NCBI RefSeq assembly: GCF_014639535.1
Contig: NZ_BMGA01000001.1
Span: 868,001 to 932,000, forward strand
Length of the DNA stretch: 64,000 nt
From: Flavobacterium palustre
GTDB lineage: Bacteria; Bacteroidota; Bacteroidia; Flavobacteriales; Flavobacteriaceae
Reading direction: 5' to 3'
Shown here in pieces: positions 25,896 to 35,300 of this stretch. The position numbers were made by a program, and so were the translations under genes. How positions within the stretch are numbered: position 1 is the first letter of the stretch; each line of letters starts with the position of its first letter. The notes under the pieces are model-generated. The model was not told where the DNA came from. It made no database searches and saw only the letters and a program-made list of their open reading frames with translations.

Positions 25896-25948
25896 ATTTT
25901 TTTATTTGTCAACGTGCTTAATTTTAAGTGATTACAAAATCATTTATG

Positions 25949-25980
25949 CAAACTTAATAGGTTACAACTAAAAAAATCAA
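25949..25980 (-). promoter_or_regulatory. Probable promoter of the transglycosylase gene
   Basis: Minus-strand TAAGTTTG (25956 to 25949) matches TAnnTTTG, with TTG (25980 to 25978) 21 nt upstream. The leader to the ATG at 25895 is about 45 nt. Confidence 0.5.
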
Positions 25981-26004
25981 TAAAAATTGTTAAAATTATC
26001 ACAT

Positions 26005-27192
26005 TTAGTTTAAAATTGCTGCAATTCCAGGTAAAGTTCTTCCTTCCAGCATCTCCAGCATAGCTCCTCCACCTGTAGAAACGTAACTTACTTTGTCTTC
26101 AAAACCAAATTGTTTTACTGCTGCAACTGAATCTCCACCACCTACTAGTGAGAAAGCTCCGTTTGCAGTTGCCTCAGCAATATAGTCGCCAAGAGCAATA
26201 GTTCCTTTAGCAAATGTTTCCATTTCAAAAACACCTAAAGGTCCGTTCCAAAGAATAGTTTTACAATCTAAAATTACTTTTTTGAAGTTTTCTAATGATT
26301 TTGGTCCGGCATCCATACCTTCCCAACCATCAGGAATATTAGTTACATCAACAACCTGAGTGTTGGCATTATTAGAGAAATCATCTCCCGCCACAACATC
26401 AACAGGAATATGAATTTGTACTCCTTTTTCTTTTGCTTTTCTTAAAATTTCAAGAGCTAATTCTTGTTTGTCGTCTTCACAAATAGAATTTCCAATTTTT
26501 CCTCCTTGTGCTTTAATGAAAGTAAAAGTCATTCCGCCACCAAGAATCATGTGATCTACTTTGTCAAGGATATTTTCGATAACTGTAATTTTTGAAGATA
26601 CTTTAGATCCTCCAAGAATAGCAATTACAGGTCTTTCACTGTTTTTTAATACTTTATCAATGCTTTCAATTTCTTTAGCTAATAAAGAACCGAAACATTT
26701 AGCTGTTGGGAAAAATTGAGCAATGATAGTAGTTGAAGCATGCGCTCTGTGAGCAGTTCCAAAAGCATCGTTTACATAAATATCTCCTAATGAAGCCAAT
26801 TCTTTTGAAAAAGCAACATCTCCTGCTTCTTCTTCAGCGTGAAAACGTAAATTTTCCAATAATAAAACTTCACCGGCTTTTAATTCTGCTGCAGCTTGTT
26901 GTGCTTCTTCGCCTACACAGTTTGCAGCAAATTTCACAGATACACCAAGAATTTCACTAGCTGTTTTTAAGATGTGTTTTAATGAATATTTTTCTTCAGC
27001 TCCTTTTGGACGACCTAAATGAGACATTAAAATTACACTTCCACCATCGGCAAGAATTTTATCAATAGTAGGTTTTGCAGCATCGATACGTGTAGTATCA
27101 GTAACATTAAAATTTTCGTCAAGAGGCACGTTAAAATCAACGCGTATGATTGCTTTTTTGTTAGCGAAATTAAAATCGTTTAAAGTCTTCAT
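26005..27192 (-). CDS. pgk: Phosphoglycerate kinase
   Basis: 395 residues, the usual length. Transfers phosphate between 1,3-bisphosphoglycerate and ADP in glycolysis/gluconeogenesis, in the cytoplasm. The N-terminal substrate domain begins [24 protein letters not shown] and carries SHLGRPKG; the C-terminal nucleotide domain has [25 protein letters not shown] and the [15 protein letters not shown] and [13 protein letters not shown] signatures at the end. All expected blocks are present. It stands as a single-gene unit between the unknown/pirin operon and the transglycosylase gene. Confidence 0.98.
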   Translation of the reverse strand: MKTLNDFNFANKKAIIRVDFNVPLDENFNVTDTTRIDAAKPTIDKILADGGSVILMSHLGRPKGAEEKYSLKHILKTASEILGVSVKFAANCVGEEAQQAAAELKAGEVLLLENLRFHAEEEAGDVAFSKELASLGDIYVNDAFGTAHRAHASTTIIAQFFPTAKCFGSLLAKEIESIDKVLKNSERPVIAILGGSKVSSKITVIENILDKVDHMILGGGMTFTFIKAQGGKIGNSICEDDKQELALEILRKAKEKGVQIHIPVDVVAGDDFSNNANTQVVDVTNIPDGWEGMDAGPKSLENFKKVILDCKTILWNGPLGVFEMETFAKGTIALGDYIAEATANGAFSLVGGGDSVAAVKQFGFEDKVSYVSTGGGAMLEMLEGRTLPGIAAILN

Positions 27193-27229
27193 TAGGTATT
27201 GTTTTTAGTTTATTTTTTTGAAAGTGAAA

Positions 27230-27237
27230 CAAATATA
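27230..27237 (-). promoter_or_regulatory. -7 element of pgk
   Basis: Minus-strand TATATTTG matches TAnnTTTG; the start codon at 27192 would have a leader of about 30 nt. The nearest TTG (27265 to 27263) is 25 nt upstream, longer than usual. Confidence 0.4.
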
Positions 27238-27403
27238 GAACTTTTCTAGTAGTATTAAATTTCAAAATTCTAAAAAAATCAATTTTTAGCAACGAAAACG
27301 ATGTAAACTCACAAATAATTTTATGAATGTTCTTTAATTTAAAAAATCAGTTGTAAAAAGTTAAATTTTGTCTGAATCCGGAAATCAAACAAAGAATGAC
27401 TTA

Positions 27404-27904
27404 TTATTCTTTTAAATAACAAACTGATAAATTAGCTTGGGCAATCATAAAAGTTTCAAATTCATTACTTTCTTCGGTGTTTTTTGAAAGTAAAAAATGA
27501 TTGTCAATCATCCCCAGATAAGTAAGCAGGGGTGAATAAAAAGTAATGCCTATTTTGTGTTTGGAAATATCCGTAATATCGGTGTTGATAATGTCGAAAC
27601 GATAATTGGTAAAGGGAAAATAATTGTTGCCTAAAATATCTGTAATTCGGTATAAATTTCCTTTTAATTGTTGGACATAATTATCCGCCGAAATACCCAC
27701 GAGATAATGCAATTGAACTGCTTTTTCGTTTTCGGATAATAATTCTCGGAAAGTGTTTTGTGGATTTTCTTTCGAATTAAATTGCTGGTGTTGCAGTAAA
27801 TATTCCTGATAAGTATCTTCAAAAACATATTTGTCCCAAACAAAAGTCGAGCTATTGTCAATTACTAGCCGATAAGCTAATCTTATTTTGGATTTATAGT
27901 TCAT
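27404..27904 (-). CDS. Unknown protein coupled to a pirin-like gene
   Basis: 166 residues from the ATG at 27904, chosen because it overlaps the stop of the previous gene as ATGA; a longer upstream start would run far into that gene. No signal peptide or membrane segment. I recognise no family. It looks like a single cytosolic alpha/beta domain with Asn- and Tyr-rich segments (GISADNYVQQLKGNLYRITDILGNNYFPF, then INTDITDISKHKIGITFYSPLL). The overlap shows it is cotranslated with the pirin-like protein, so a joint role is likely. The fold needs a remote-homology search. Confidence 0.62.
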   Translation of the reverse strand: MNYKSKIRLAYRLVIDNSSTFVWDKYVFEDTYQEYLLQHQQFNSKENPQNTFRELLSENEKAVQLHYLVGISADNYVQQLKGNLYRITDILGNNYFPFTNYRFDIINTDITDISKHKIGITFYSPLLTYLGMIDNHFLLSKNTEESNEFETFMIAQANLSVCYLKE

Positions 27905-28584
27905 ACTAATGGTATTTCGATGAGTAATAGCATGGCATTTTCGGAAAGAGCTTCCCATTCTACAACTTCTATTGCTTTTAAGCTTAGGGCATTTCCTGTT
28001 TCAAGAAGTCTGTTTTCAAATTCGAATGCGCCACTGATTATAAAGATAAAAATACCATTTTCTTTGTTTTTTAGTTGATAATGCAATTCTTCTCTGCCAC
28101 CGAATTGTGCTATGAAAGCAGAGGCTGTGTTGTTTTCGAACAACGAAATGAGTTTGTTCTTTTCTTTAAAGTCAAATCCTAAAAAGGCGCTTGTAAATGC
28201 GCTGGGTTTTGTGTTGAAGCCCATCTGCAAAAAGCTCACATTTTTGTCAAAAGGATTCGAAATTTCAAAGCTGCTTTTCGTATTGGAAACAATTTGCTGG
28301 ATTTGTTCAGTTACAATCAGATTATCATTTTGTTGTTCATCTTTATATTCAATTCCGCCATAAAGCGGTAAAATATATTGTAAGCTATCCTTTTGGACTG
28401 CAATTGTTAAGCTTTGCTTTGGCGCTAAAATGTAATAATTGAAAAGAAATAAGGAGCCAAAGGCTTTTCGGGATTCTTCCTGATAGTTACCAAAATTAAA
28501 AGTTGACCAACAATTGTAGTCCTGAGTTTGCCATTTTCCTCTTAATGCTGCAAGATAGATTTGAGCCTGACTTTGATTAATCAT
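27901..28584 (-). CDS. Pirin-like (bicupin) protein lacking the metal ligands
   Basis: 227 residues. The start GKWQTQDYNCWSTFNFGNYQEESRKAFGSLFLFNYYILAP follows the pirin pattern (RG..Q....WLDSYHTFSFANYY...FG.LRVINED.VAPG). In pirins the next strands bring three His and one Glu that bind iron (His56, His58, His101, Glu103 in human pirin); here that segment is LTIAVQKDSLQYILPLYGGIEYKD with no histidine. It is therefore probably not a metal-dependent quercetinase-type enzyme. It is the middle gene of a tight operon: 17 nt after the intradiol-dioxygenase-like gene and overlapping the unknown gene. Confidence 0.72.
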   Translation of the reverse strand: MINQSQAQIYLAALRGKWQTQDYNCWSTFNFGNYQEESRKAFGSLFLFNYYILAPKQSLTIAVQKDSLQYILPLYGGIEYKDEQQNDNLIVTEQIQQIVSNTKSSFEISNPFDKNVSFLQMGFNTKPSAFTSAFLGFDFKEKNKLISLFENNTASAFIAQFGGREELHYQLKNKENGIFIFIISGAFEFENRLLETGNALSLKAIEVVEWEALSENAMLLLIEIPLV

Positions 28585-28601
28585 GCTTTAAGGTTTTTAA
28601 A

Positions 28602-29360
28602 TTAACCGGCTACGTTTATGGTGTGTGTTAATACAAAGCCAGCAGCAACGCTTCCTGTTACTGTTGACAGTTCAGCACTTACGCCGTCAGAAAAAACATT
28701 GTCATTAGCGTTATAAGTATAACCACTCATGCCTTTGGTATATCCGTTGGCAGTAGACGCATTGACTAAAACTACAGCACTGCCGGAACCTTCGGGAAAA
28801 GCAATTTGGGTAACCAATAAAGAAGTTCCTGAAGAATTGTAAATATGCACGTGAATGTGTGTGGCTCTTCCGCTGTACCAGCCTGGGAAAATGGAAGTAA
28901 AATTAACCAGTCCGTTAGCATTGGTAGTTTGTCTTCCTCTTAAAAAATGAACAGAGGTAAAGTCTGCCGATTGCATTCCGGTTCCTCCGTATTCAGAGTA
29001 ATAACCGTCTTTGTCACAATGCCAAATATCTACAATAGCCCCAGCTAGTGCTGCACAACTGGCATTTTTGTTCTGAATAGTGATATTTATCGTAAGCGGA
29101 ATTCCGGTTCTGTCGCTGGTAATGTCCGATTTTACTAATGACGACGGACTTTTGGTAGGGAACGGTCCAGCTGTTTCTGATGGTGTAACTGAGCAAGTTG
29201 AAGAACCCGAAGAGCTGCCAGTATCGGTAGCTTCGGTAGTATCAGTTGCGCTGGAATCAGTTGATGCATCATCATCACTATTGCATGCGTTGATAATTGG
29301 GACAGCCAAAGATCCTAATCCTACTAGTCCTAATCCTTTTAAAAAATCTTTTCTTTCCAT
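28602..29360 (-). CDS. Intradiol ring-cleavage dioxygenase-like lipoprotein
   Basis: 252 residues. The start MERKDFLKGLGLVGLGSLAVPIINAC resembles a lipoprotein signal (Cys26) followed by an acid/Ser/Thr-rich linker (SDDDASTD). The core is of the protocatechuate 3,4-dioxygenase type: PSETAGPFPT, VDIWHCDKDGYYSEYG (first Tyr ligand) and FPGWYSGRATHIHVHI (second Tyr and two His), which are the four non-heme Fe(III) ligands. It therefore looks catalytically competent but is exported to the envelope, unlike cytosolic catechol dioxygenases. Such exported intradiol-like proteins are widespread in Bacteroidota with unclear substrates. First gene of a three-gene operon with the pirin-like protein. Confidence 0.87.
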   Translation of the reverse strand: MERKDFLKGLGLVGLGSLAVPIINACNSDDDASTDSSATDTTEATDTGSSSGSSTCSVTPSETAGPFPTKSPSSLVKSDITSDRTGIPLTINITIQNKNASCAALAGAIVDIWHCDKDGYYSEYGGTGMQSADFTSVHFLRGRQTTNANGLVNFTSIFPGWYSGRATHIHVHIYNSSGTSLLVTQIAFPEGSGSAVVLVNASTANGYTKGMSGYTYNANDNVFSDGVSAELSTVTGSVAAGFVLTHTINVAG

Positions 29361-29494
29361 AATCTTTTTGATTTAGAGGTTTTAGATTTTAAAAGTATTC
29401 AAAGCTCTTTTGATGATGAAAAATTTGAGGTGTTTGGTGCTATTTATGCGGTGAAAGAGTTGGTTTATAGTGCTAGTTTGTAATAATTTAACAA

Positions 29495-30184
29495 TTATTT
29501 CCGGTTTAATAGTTCGAAAAAAGCAGTTTCATAACTGGCACTTATGGGTATTTCTTCGTCGTTGATAGAGATGATTTTGTTTCTGATTTTTTCTATTTTC
29601 GAAATTGCAACAATAAAAGAACGATGCACTCTAATAAATTCCGATTGAGGGAGTTTTTCTAAAAGTGCTTTTAAGGTCATTCGGGCCACAACGGTTTTTT
29701 GATTCTGGATGTGGATTTTTAGATAATCATCTAAACCTTCTATGAATAAAATATCCGAGAATAGAATTTTTATCAGGCTGTAATCGGCACGGATAAAAAG
29801 ATATTGCTGTTCCGGATTCTGATTTTGCAGTTTCCATTGGGAATAGGCTTTTTCTACAGCCTGTTGAAATCTTGAAAAAGTAAAAGGCTTCAGGATATAA
29901 TCGGTGGCGCTTAATGTAAATCCTTCCACAGCATATTCTGAATAGGCAGTGGTGAAAATCACCATCGTTTTATGAGGGAGTTTTTTGTAAAAATCAATCC
30001 CTGAAATCGACGGCATATTGATGTCCAGAAATAATAAATCAACAGGATATTTTTTTAGATGTTTAAAAGCATCGTCTGATTTGGTGAATGTTTTTTCAAG
30101 TTCAACCAGATCAATCTGGTTGCAAAAACTTTGCAAAATTTCTAGTGCCAGTGGCTCGTCATCCAGTGCAATTGCTTTTAACAT
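29495..30184 (-). CDS. LytTR family response regulator
   Basis: 229 residues. Receiver domain about 1-120 with phospho-acceptor Asp54 (VDLLFLDINMPSISG) and the conserved Lys in DYILKPFTFSRF; C-terminal LytTR DNA-binding domain about 130-229 (LFIRADYSLIKILFSDILFIEGLDDYLKIHIQN, then EFIRVHRSFIVAISKIEKI). It starts 7 nt inside the end of the kinase gene, so the pair is translationally coupled. LytTR regulators bind short direct repeats; no candidate was singled out. Its position downstream of the spr operon suggests a link with surface adhesion or envelope genes, which is inference. Confidence 0.93.
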   Translation of the reverse strand: MLKAIALDDEPLALEILQSFCNQIDLVELEKTFTKSDDAFKHLKKYPVDLLFLDINMPSISGIDFYKKLPHKTMVIFTTAYSEYAVEGFTLSATDYILKPFTFSRFQQAVEKAYSQWKLQNQNPEQQYLFIRADYSLIKILFSDILFIEGLDDYLKIHIQNQKTVVARMTLKALLEKLPQSEFIRVHRSFIVAISKIEKIRNKIISINDEEIPISASYETAFFELLNRK

Positions 30185-31236
30185 GCTACTTTGATTTTTA
30201 ATGTAACGCTGTAGGTTTCCTGATTGTCATCAATTCTTAAATCATGGCTTTCGGGATATAAATGAGTCAATCTTTCTATGGTGTTTTGTAATCCAATGCC
30301 GCTTTCGGACGAATTGGATTTTACTTTGTTATTGGAAACCAATAAATTCAAATTTTCTTCCTCAATGTTAATGTGAATTTTGATTTCTGAATTCAGATTG
30401 GGGTTAACTCCGTGTTTAAAAGCGTTTTCAATAAAAGAAATTAAAATCAGTGGTGTAATACATTTTCCATATTGGTTTCCTTCCACTTTGTAATTAACTG
30501 TTACGGTGTTTCCTAAACGCGTTTTTTGAAGTTCAACAAAATTACTGATGTAGTTGATTTCTTTGTCTAAGGAAATGACATCATCATTAGCATTGGTGAT
30601 AATGTAACGCATTAATTCAGACAATTGTACTACCGCATCGGCAGTTTTATCAGATTTTTTTATTGCCAAAGCGTAAATACTGTTGAGCGTATTGAACAGA
30701 AAATGTGGGTTGATTTGGGCTTTGAGGAAAGACAATTCCGATTGCATTTTTTCTTTTTCAACTTTTCGTAACCGATTATTAATGGCAAATAGCAGGCTGG
30801 AAATAACACCAATTAAATACACTAAAATAGTATGGCTGTATTGGGTAGGAGGACCACCTCTTTTGCCAAAGTCAGGTGGAGGAATGTGTGGTGTTTTGTT
30901 TTGAAAATGCGGTTGGTTTCCAAAATCTAAAAAATTGCGTTCCGGATGGTCAAAATAAGTTGAAATCCAAAGGAAGAAGAGTAAAAACAAAACAATTATT
31001 CCAAAATACAGCAGTTGTTTTTTTGAAAAATAAATTCGGGGAATGAGATAATAATAATTAAACAGAAAGAAAATCAGCAACATCGAATAGATGAAAAAGT
31101 AAATTCGATCATGAGGATTGTTGACTAAATTAGGCAGGTTTAAAACGCCTCCGTTAGATGTAAACATATAAGGCAATAGCATGAATGCTATGCACACGAA
31201 AAAAATTAATAGATAAGAAGTAATGTTTTTTTTCAT
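30178..31236 (-). CDS. LytS/YehU-type sensor histidine kinase
   Basis: 352 residues from the ATG at 31236; an upstream in-frame ATG at 31350 would add 38 basic residues and is less likely. Four hydrophobic segments fill the first half, followed by a His_kinase domain with His178 in KAQINPHFLFNTLNSIYALAI and an HATPase with FIENAFKHGVNPN and GIGLQNTIERL. The periplasmic loop is Pro/Gly-rich (PHIPPPDFGKRGGPPTQ). The kinase phosphorylates the LytTR regulator encoded next. It follows sprF after 117 bp and may be cotranscribed with the spr operon. Confidence 0.9.
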   Translation of the reverse strand: MKKNITSYLLIFFVCIAFMLLPYMFTSNGGVLNLPNLVNNPHDRIYFFIYSMLLIFFLFNYYYLIPRIYFSKKQLLYFGIIVLFLLFFLWISTYFDHPERNFLDFGNQPHFQNKTPHIPPPDFGKRGGPPTQYSHTILVYLIGVISSLLFAINNRLRKVEKEKMQSELSFLKAQINPHFLFNTLNSIYALAIKKSDKTADAVVQLSELMRYIITNANDDVISLDKEINYISNFVELQKTRLGNTVTVNYKVEGNQYGKCITPLILISFIENAFKHGVNPNLNSEIKIHINIEEENLNLLVSNNKVKSNSSESGIGLQNTIERLTHLYPESHDLRIDDNQETYSVTLKIKVAC

Positions 31237-31353
31237 GAAAACAAGTTTACTCCTCAAATTTAAGCTTCTTATTTTTAGCTTTCTAATTATTGAGGTAAAA
31301 AACAGAATTCCTGCGATTACTTTTTTTAGAACCTCAATTCTATTGGTCAAATA

Positions 31354-32328
31354 TCAATCATGAACAGGGCTTTGTGTACAAGGACAATTGCTAATTCCGG
31401 CAAAGAAATCCATTCCTATAGTAATCATATGGGTTCCTGAATTGAAAGCCATTAAAGGGTTTAGTGTAACCTGATAAGAATACCCAAAGTAGAAATTAGA
31501 CTTTTTAAAACCTAACATAGGACCTAAATTAAGAGGCTTGAAAACCTGATCATTAAGGAAACGATAGGATATTCCGGCCCAATAGTAATCTTCGTATTTA
31601 TTGAATTTTCGGTATTTAATATTGATGTCTGTACTGGAACGTTTATCGCTGGCAAATAACTGATAATAAACCGAAGGTTCATATTCAACCCGGCTGTTTG
31701 CAGGTCCTTTAATCACATAACCGGAATAGATTTGATAATTTAAAAGCAAATCGGGTTCGGCACCAAAGTATTTGTCAATATTTTTTGCCAGGATGTTACT
31801 GGCATTGAAACTGAAATAAAAATTATCGAAGCGGTACAAAGCACCAATATCAAAGTTGTTGTTTGAATTAAAACGATTGTCGGTTACGCTTGGGTCTAAA
31901 ATCGGAATTTCATAAGTGGTATTAAAATTTTCGATGTCAATTTTAAAATTATTGATGTTGTACGAAATTCCCAAAGACAAATATTGTTTTGTATAATAAT
32001 CTAAAATAAGATGTTGGGCAAATGAGAATTTAGCTCCCGTTTGTCGGGTGTTTCCATTTTTATCATTGTAAAAAGAAACTCCTATTCCGGAACGATCCGC
32101 AATTCTAAAATCGGCATAAATGGATTGATTTCTTGGCGCATCTTTAATGCCAACCCATTGAGTTAATCCATTGGCTCTAATTTTTAGATTATCTCCAATT
32201 CCGGCAAAGGTTGGTGAAATGACAAAATGATTATCGGCTAAATATTGGGTGTGAACAGGTATATTCATCTCCTGACAATAACCAAAAGTTATCATCAGGA
32301 GAAAAATTAATAATGCTGTTTTTTTCAT
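31354..32328 (-). CDS. sprF: PorP/SprF family outer-membrane protein, SprF
   Basis: 324 residues from MKKTALLIFLLMITFGYCQ at 32328 (an upstream ATG at 32355 only adds a polar stretch before the signal peptide). The PorP/SprF barrel pattern is seen in YLADNHFVISPTFAGIGDNLKIRANGLTQWVGIKDAPRNQSIYADFRI and later IGALYRFDNFYFSFNASNIL. In Flavobacterium johnsoniae, sprF lies directly downstream of sprB and is needed to put SprB on the surface; here the start is 42 nt after the sprB stop, the same order. It likely works with the type IX secretion machinery as a SprB-specific outer-membrane partner. Confidence 0.9.
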   Translation of the reverse strand: MKKTALLIFLLMITFGYCQEMNIPVHTQYLADNHFVISPTFAGIGDNLKIRANGLTQWVGIKDAPRNQSIYADFRIADRSGIGVSFYNDKNGNTRQTGAKFSFAQHLILDYYTKQYLSLGISYNINNFKIDIENFNTTYEIPILDPSVTDNRFNSNNNFDIGALYRFDNFYFSFNASNILAKNIDKYFGAEPDLLLNYQIYSGYVIKGPANSRVEYEPSVYYQLFASDKRSSTDINIKYRKFNKYEDYYWAGISYRFLNDQVFKPLNLGPMLGFKKSNFYFGYSYQVTLNPLMAFNSGTHMITIGMDFFAGISNCPCTQSPVHD

Positions 32329-32370
32329 CGTACTATTTTTAATTTGGGTCCACATGGCTTTGGCTTTTTG

Positions 32371-35300
32371 TTATCTGTAAAGTGTAAAATGACCCACAAA
32401 TTCCCGATTGTCTTTTTTGTTATTGAGTTTTAAAACATACCAATAATCTCCCGAAGGCAGTTCGTTACCATTATATTTTCCATCCCATTTTTGTCCTGTA
32501 CGATAAGTGGCAATTTTTCGTCCGTATCGGTCAAAAATATCGAATGTTAAATCCTTATAGTTTTCGGTACATCCCGGAGCCCATCCGTCATTTACTCCAT
32601 CTCCGTTGGGAGTAAAGTAATTTGGAATACACACATCGATGTATTCAAAATAGCGGGTAGCGCTGGCCACACAGCCATTAGCGTCAGTTACCTGCACGGT
32701 ATAATCTCCTGATTTGTAAATGATATAGCTGTTCTTAGTGCCGTTGTCTTCTCCGTTAAAAGTGTATTGGTAGCCACCGCCACCACCGGCTGCTGTGGCA
32801 ATAATTTCGTTTAGACCGCCATCAGTTAATGTTAGAGTCAATGGATCAATTTGTAGAATATTGAAATCAGCAGTTCGTTTGATACATCCATTGGTATGTC
32901 TTACATCAATATAATGGTCCGTTCCGGCAGCTACATTTGTAAATACATTACTTGCCTGATAATTGCCTCCGTCTAAAGAATAATCCAAATCAGATGGGTT
33001 TGTTATGCTGGCATCAACTGTAACTGTAACCGAATTACTGGCAGAATTATTAACACATCCATAATCAACAAGAGCAACCGGGTTTATTTTGACCGATTCA
33101 TCCATGATAACATCCCATTCAAAAGAACAACCATTTGCATCTAAAATATACACGGTATGTTTACCTCCGGTCAATCCGGTAAAATCAAACTGCGTTTGAG
33201 TTGCTGTACCCGTAGTATAGGTTCCTGTTGGATTGTCTAAGTTAACACTGTAAGGTAGAACTCCTCCGGTGATATTGATACTAAATGCCCCATCTTTATC
33301 CCCATAACAAACTTCAGGAATTACAGAACTTGCAATAGTTGTTGCACGGATTGGGGTTGGCTCGGTCATATCAAAATTGATTTTCACGTAGCATCCCAGT
33401 ACATCCTGAACAATTACATTGTAATTTCCCGGAGCAAGATTATCGAAAATATTAGAATCGAAAAACTGATTCAAATTAGGCGAAATTGCATATTTGATGA
33501 TACCCGTTCCTCCTGAAGCACTAACTGTAAATACGCCATTATTGGCTCCATTACAACTAACCGGAGTAATCACATAAGTGGCTGTTAACGGTGCCAAAGG
33601 TTGTGTAATAGTTATTGTTGATGAGGTAGTCGTACAATCACCACTGTCGACTTTAATTTGATAATTTCCTGCAAATAGTCTGGTAAAATTACCCGAAGCA
33701 GTTGGTCCCTGAATAGTTGTTCCCGAACCATCCAGCAAACTATAGCTGTAATTTCCTAATCCTCCTTCGGCAGTTGCAACGATTACTCCGGTATTATCTC
33801 CGGCGCAATTTATTACTGCGTTTCTGATGTCAACATTTATTTTTAATGCAGGCAACGGATCTATTTTAATTTGGTTAGAAACATTAGAAATACATCCATT
33901 AGCATCTTTGACATAATAAGTATAGGTTCCGGGTGGAATCTGGAAATTAACCGATGAAACGAATGAACCTAAAACAGTTGTAAAGTTAACATCGGTACTA
34001 TAACTATAAGTTCCTGTTCCGCCTGTGGCACTTAATGTCAACGTAGTTTGAATCAAGCAAGTTTGCGTACTGGCAACAACTAAACTGGCAATTACTTTTG
34101 ATGGTTGAGTAATTACAATAGGAGTAGTAGTAGCGGTACAGCTGTAGCCATCCGTTACACTTACTGTATAAGTTCCGGCTCCTAAACCTGAGAATACCGG
34201 AGATGCCTGCGGACCACTTGAAGTAGCAGGAGTCAACGAAGTTGTGTTTAGGGTGTACATGTAATTAGAACCCTGACCACCAGTGGTAGTGTTTACAGTA
34301 ATGGTTGCTGTTTTGTCACCAAAACAATTCACCATTGCAATATCTGAACTTGCTGTAATAGTAATTGGTGTTGGATTAACCAAAGTCACATTAGCGGAAG
34401 CGACACAACCTTTACTGTCTCTTACATTAACAATATAGTTTCCGGCTGTCAGATTTATAAAAGTGCTTTGAGATGAGAATGCAACTTGTTCTGTTCCGTT
34501 TAAAAGTAATTGGTATTCGTAACCACCAGGCCATCCACCTGTTGCCGTTGCTGAAATACTTCCGTCATTGTTTCCTGATATACAGGTGATTTCGGTATGT
34601 GTTTCAGCAATTGTTAAAGCTGCAGAAGGTTGAGATATGCTAAAGTTTTTAGTAACCGAACAGTACGGACTATTCGTTAATGTAGCCGTTATGGTATAAA
34701 TACCTGCTGCTAAATTAGTAATCGTATATGGGCCTGCTGTTGGTGAAATACCTGTGCTTCCAACCGGACCTGTAATAGTATAACTAAAACCTCCGGCATC
34801 ATTGGTTGGCGTTGGTACACGGTCAATGAAAGTAATATCAACGCTTCCGTTAGTTCTTCCGTAGCAACTTACATCAGTAATATTATTAATATTTAAATCG
34901 AAAGTATTTGGTTCATTTACATAATGTACTGATGTTATGCTACAGCCTGTGTCTGGATTGAGCACGGTTATTAAATAATCTCCAACTACTAAACCGGTGA
35001 AAACCCCTGTTGTATTAGATTGTGATGGATATTTAGCACCTGAAACTCCTGTAGTAGCATTATAGTCAACCAGGGTGTATTGTAAGTTGGTTGGAGTTCC
35101 TCCTGTAGTACTTACTAATACAGTAATGTCTTCTAAATTAGTACAAGTGATAGCATTGTTTACATTAACAGTAATTTTATCTAAAGCAATGAATGGATTA
35201 ATATTTATACTTCCCGGAACACTAGCTGTACAGCCTTTGTTATCATAAACATTTATTGTATAATTTCCGCCTAATAAATTGGTTTCGGTATATACATTGT

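Noticed and set aside
27905..27958. Longer start for the unknown protein after the pirin-like gene
   Set aside because: It would read 18 codons within the end of the pirin-like gene; the ATGA overlap at 27901-27904 is the usual coupled start.
31237..31350. Longer N-terminus for the LytS-type kinase from the ATG at 31350
   Set aside because: It would add 38 basic residues ahead of the first membrane helix and begin 3 nt from the sprF stop; the ATG at 31236 gives the usual four-helix start.
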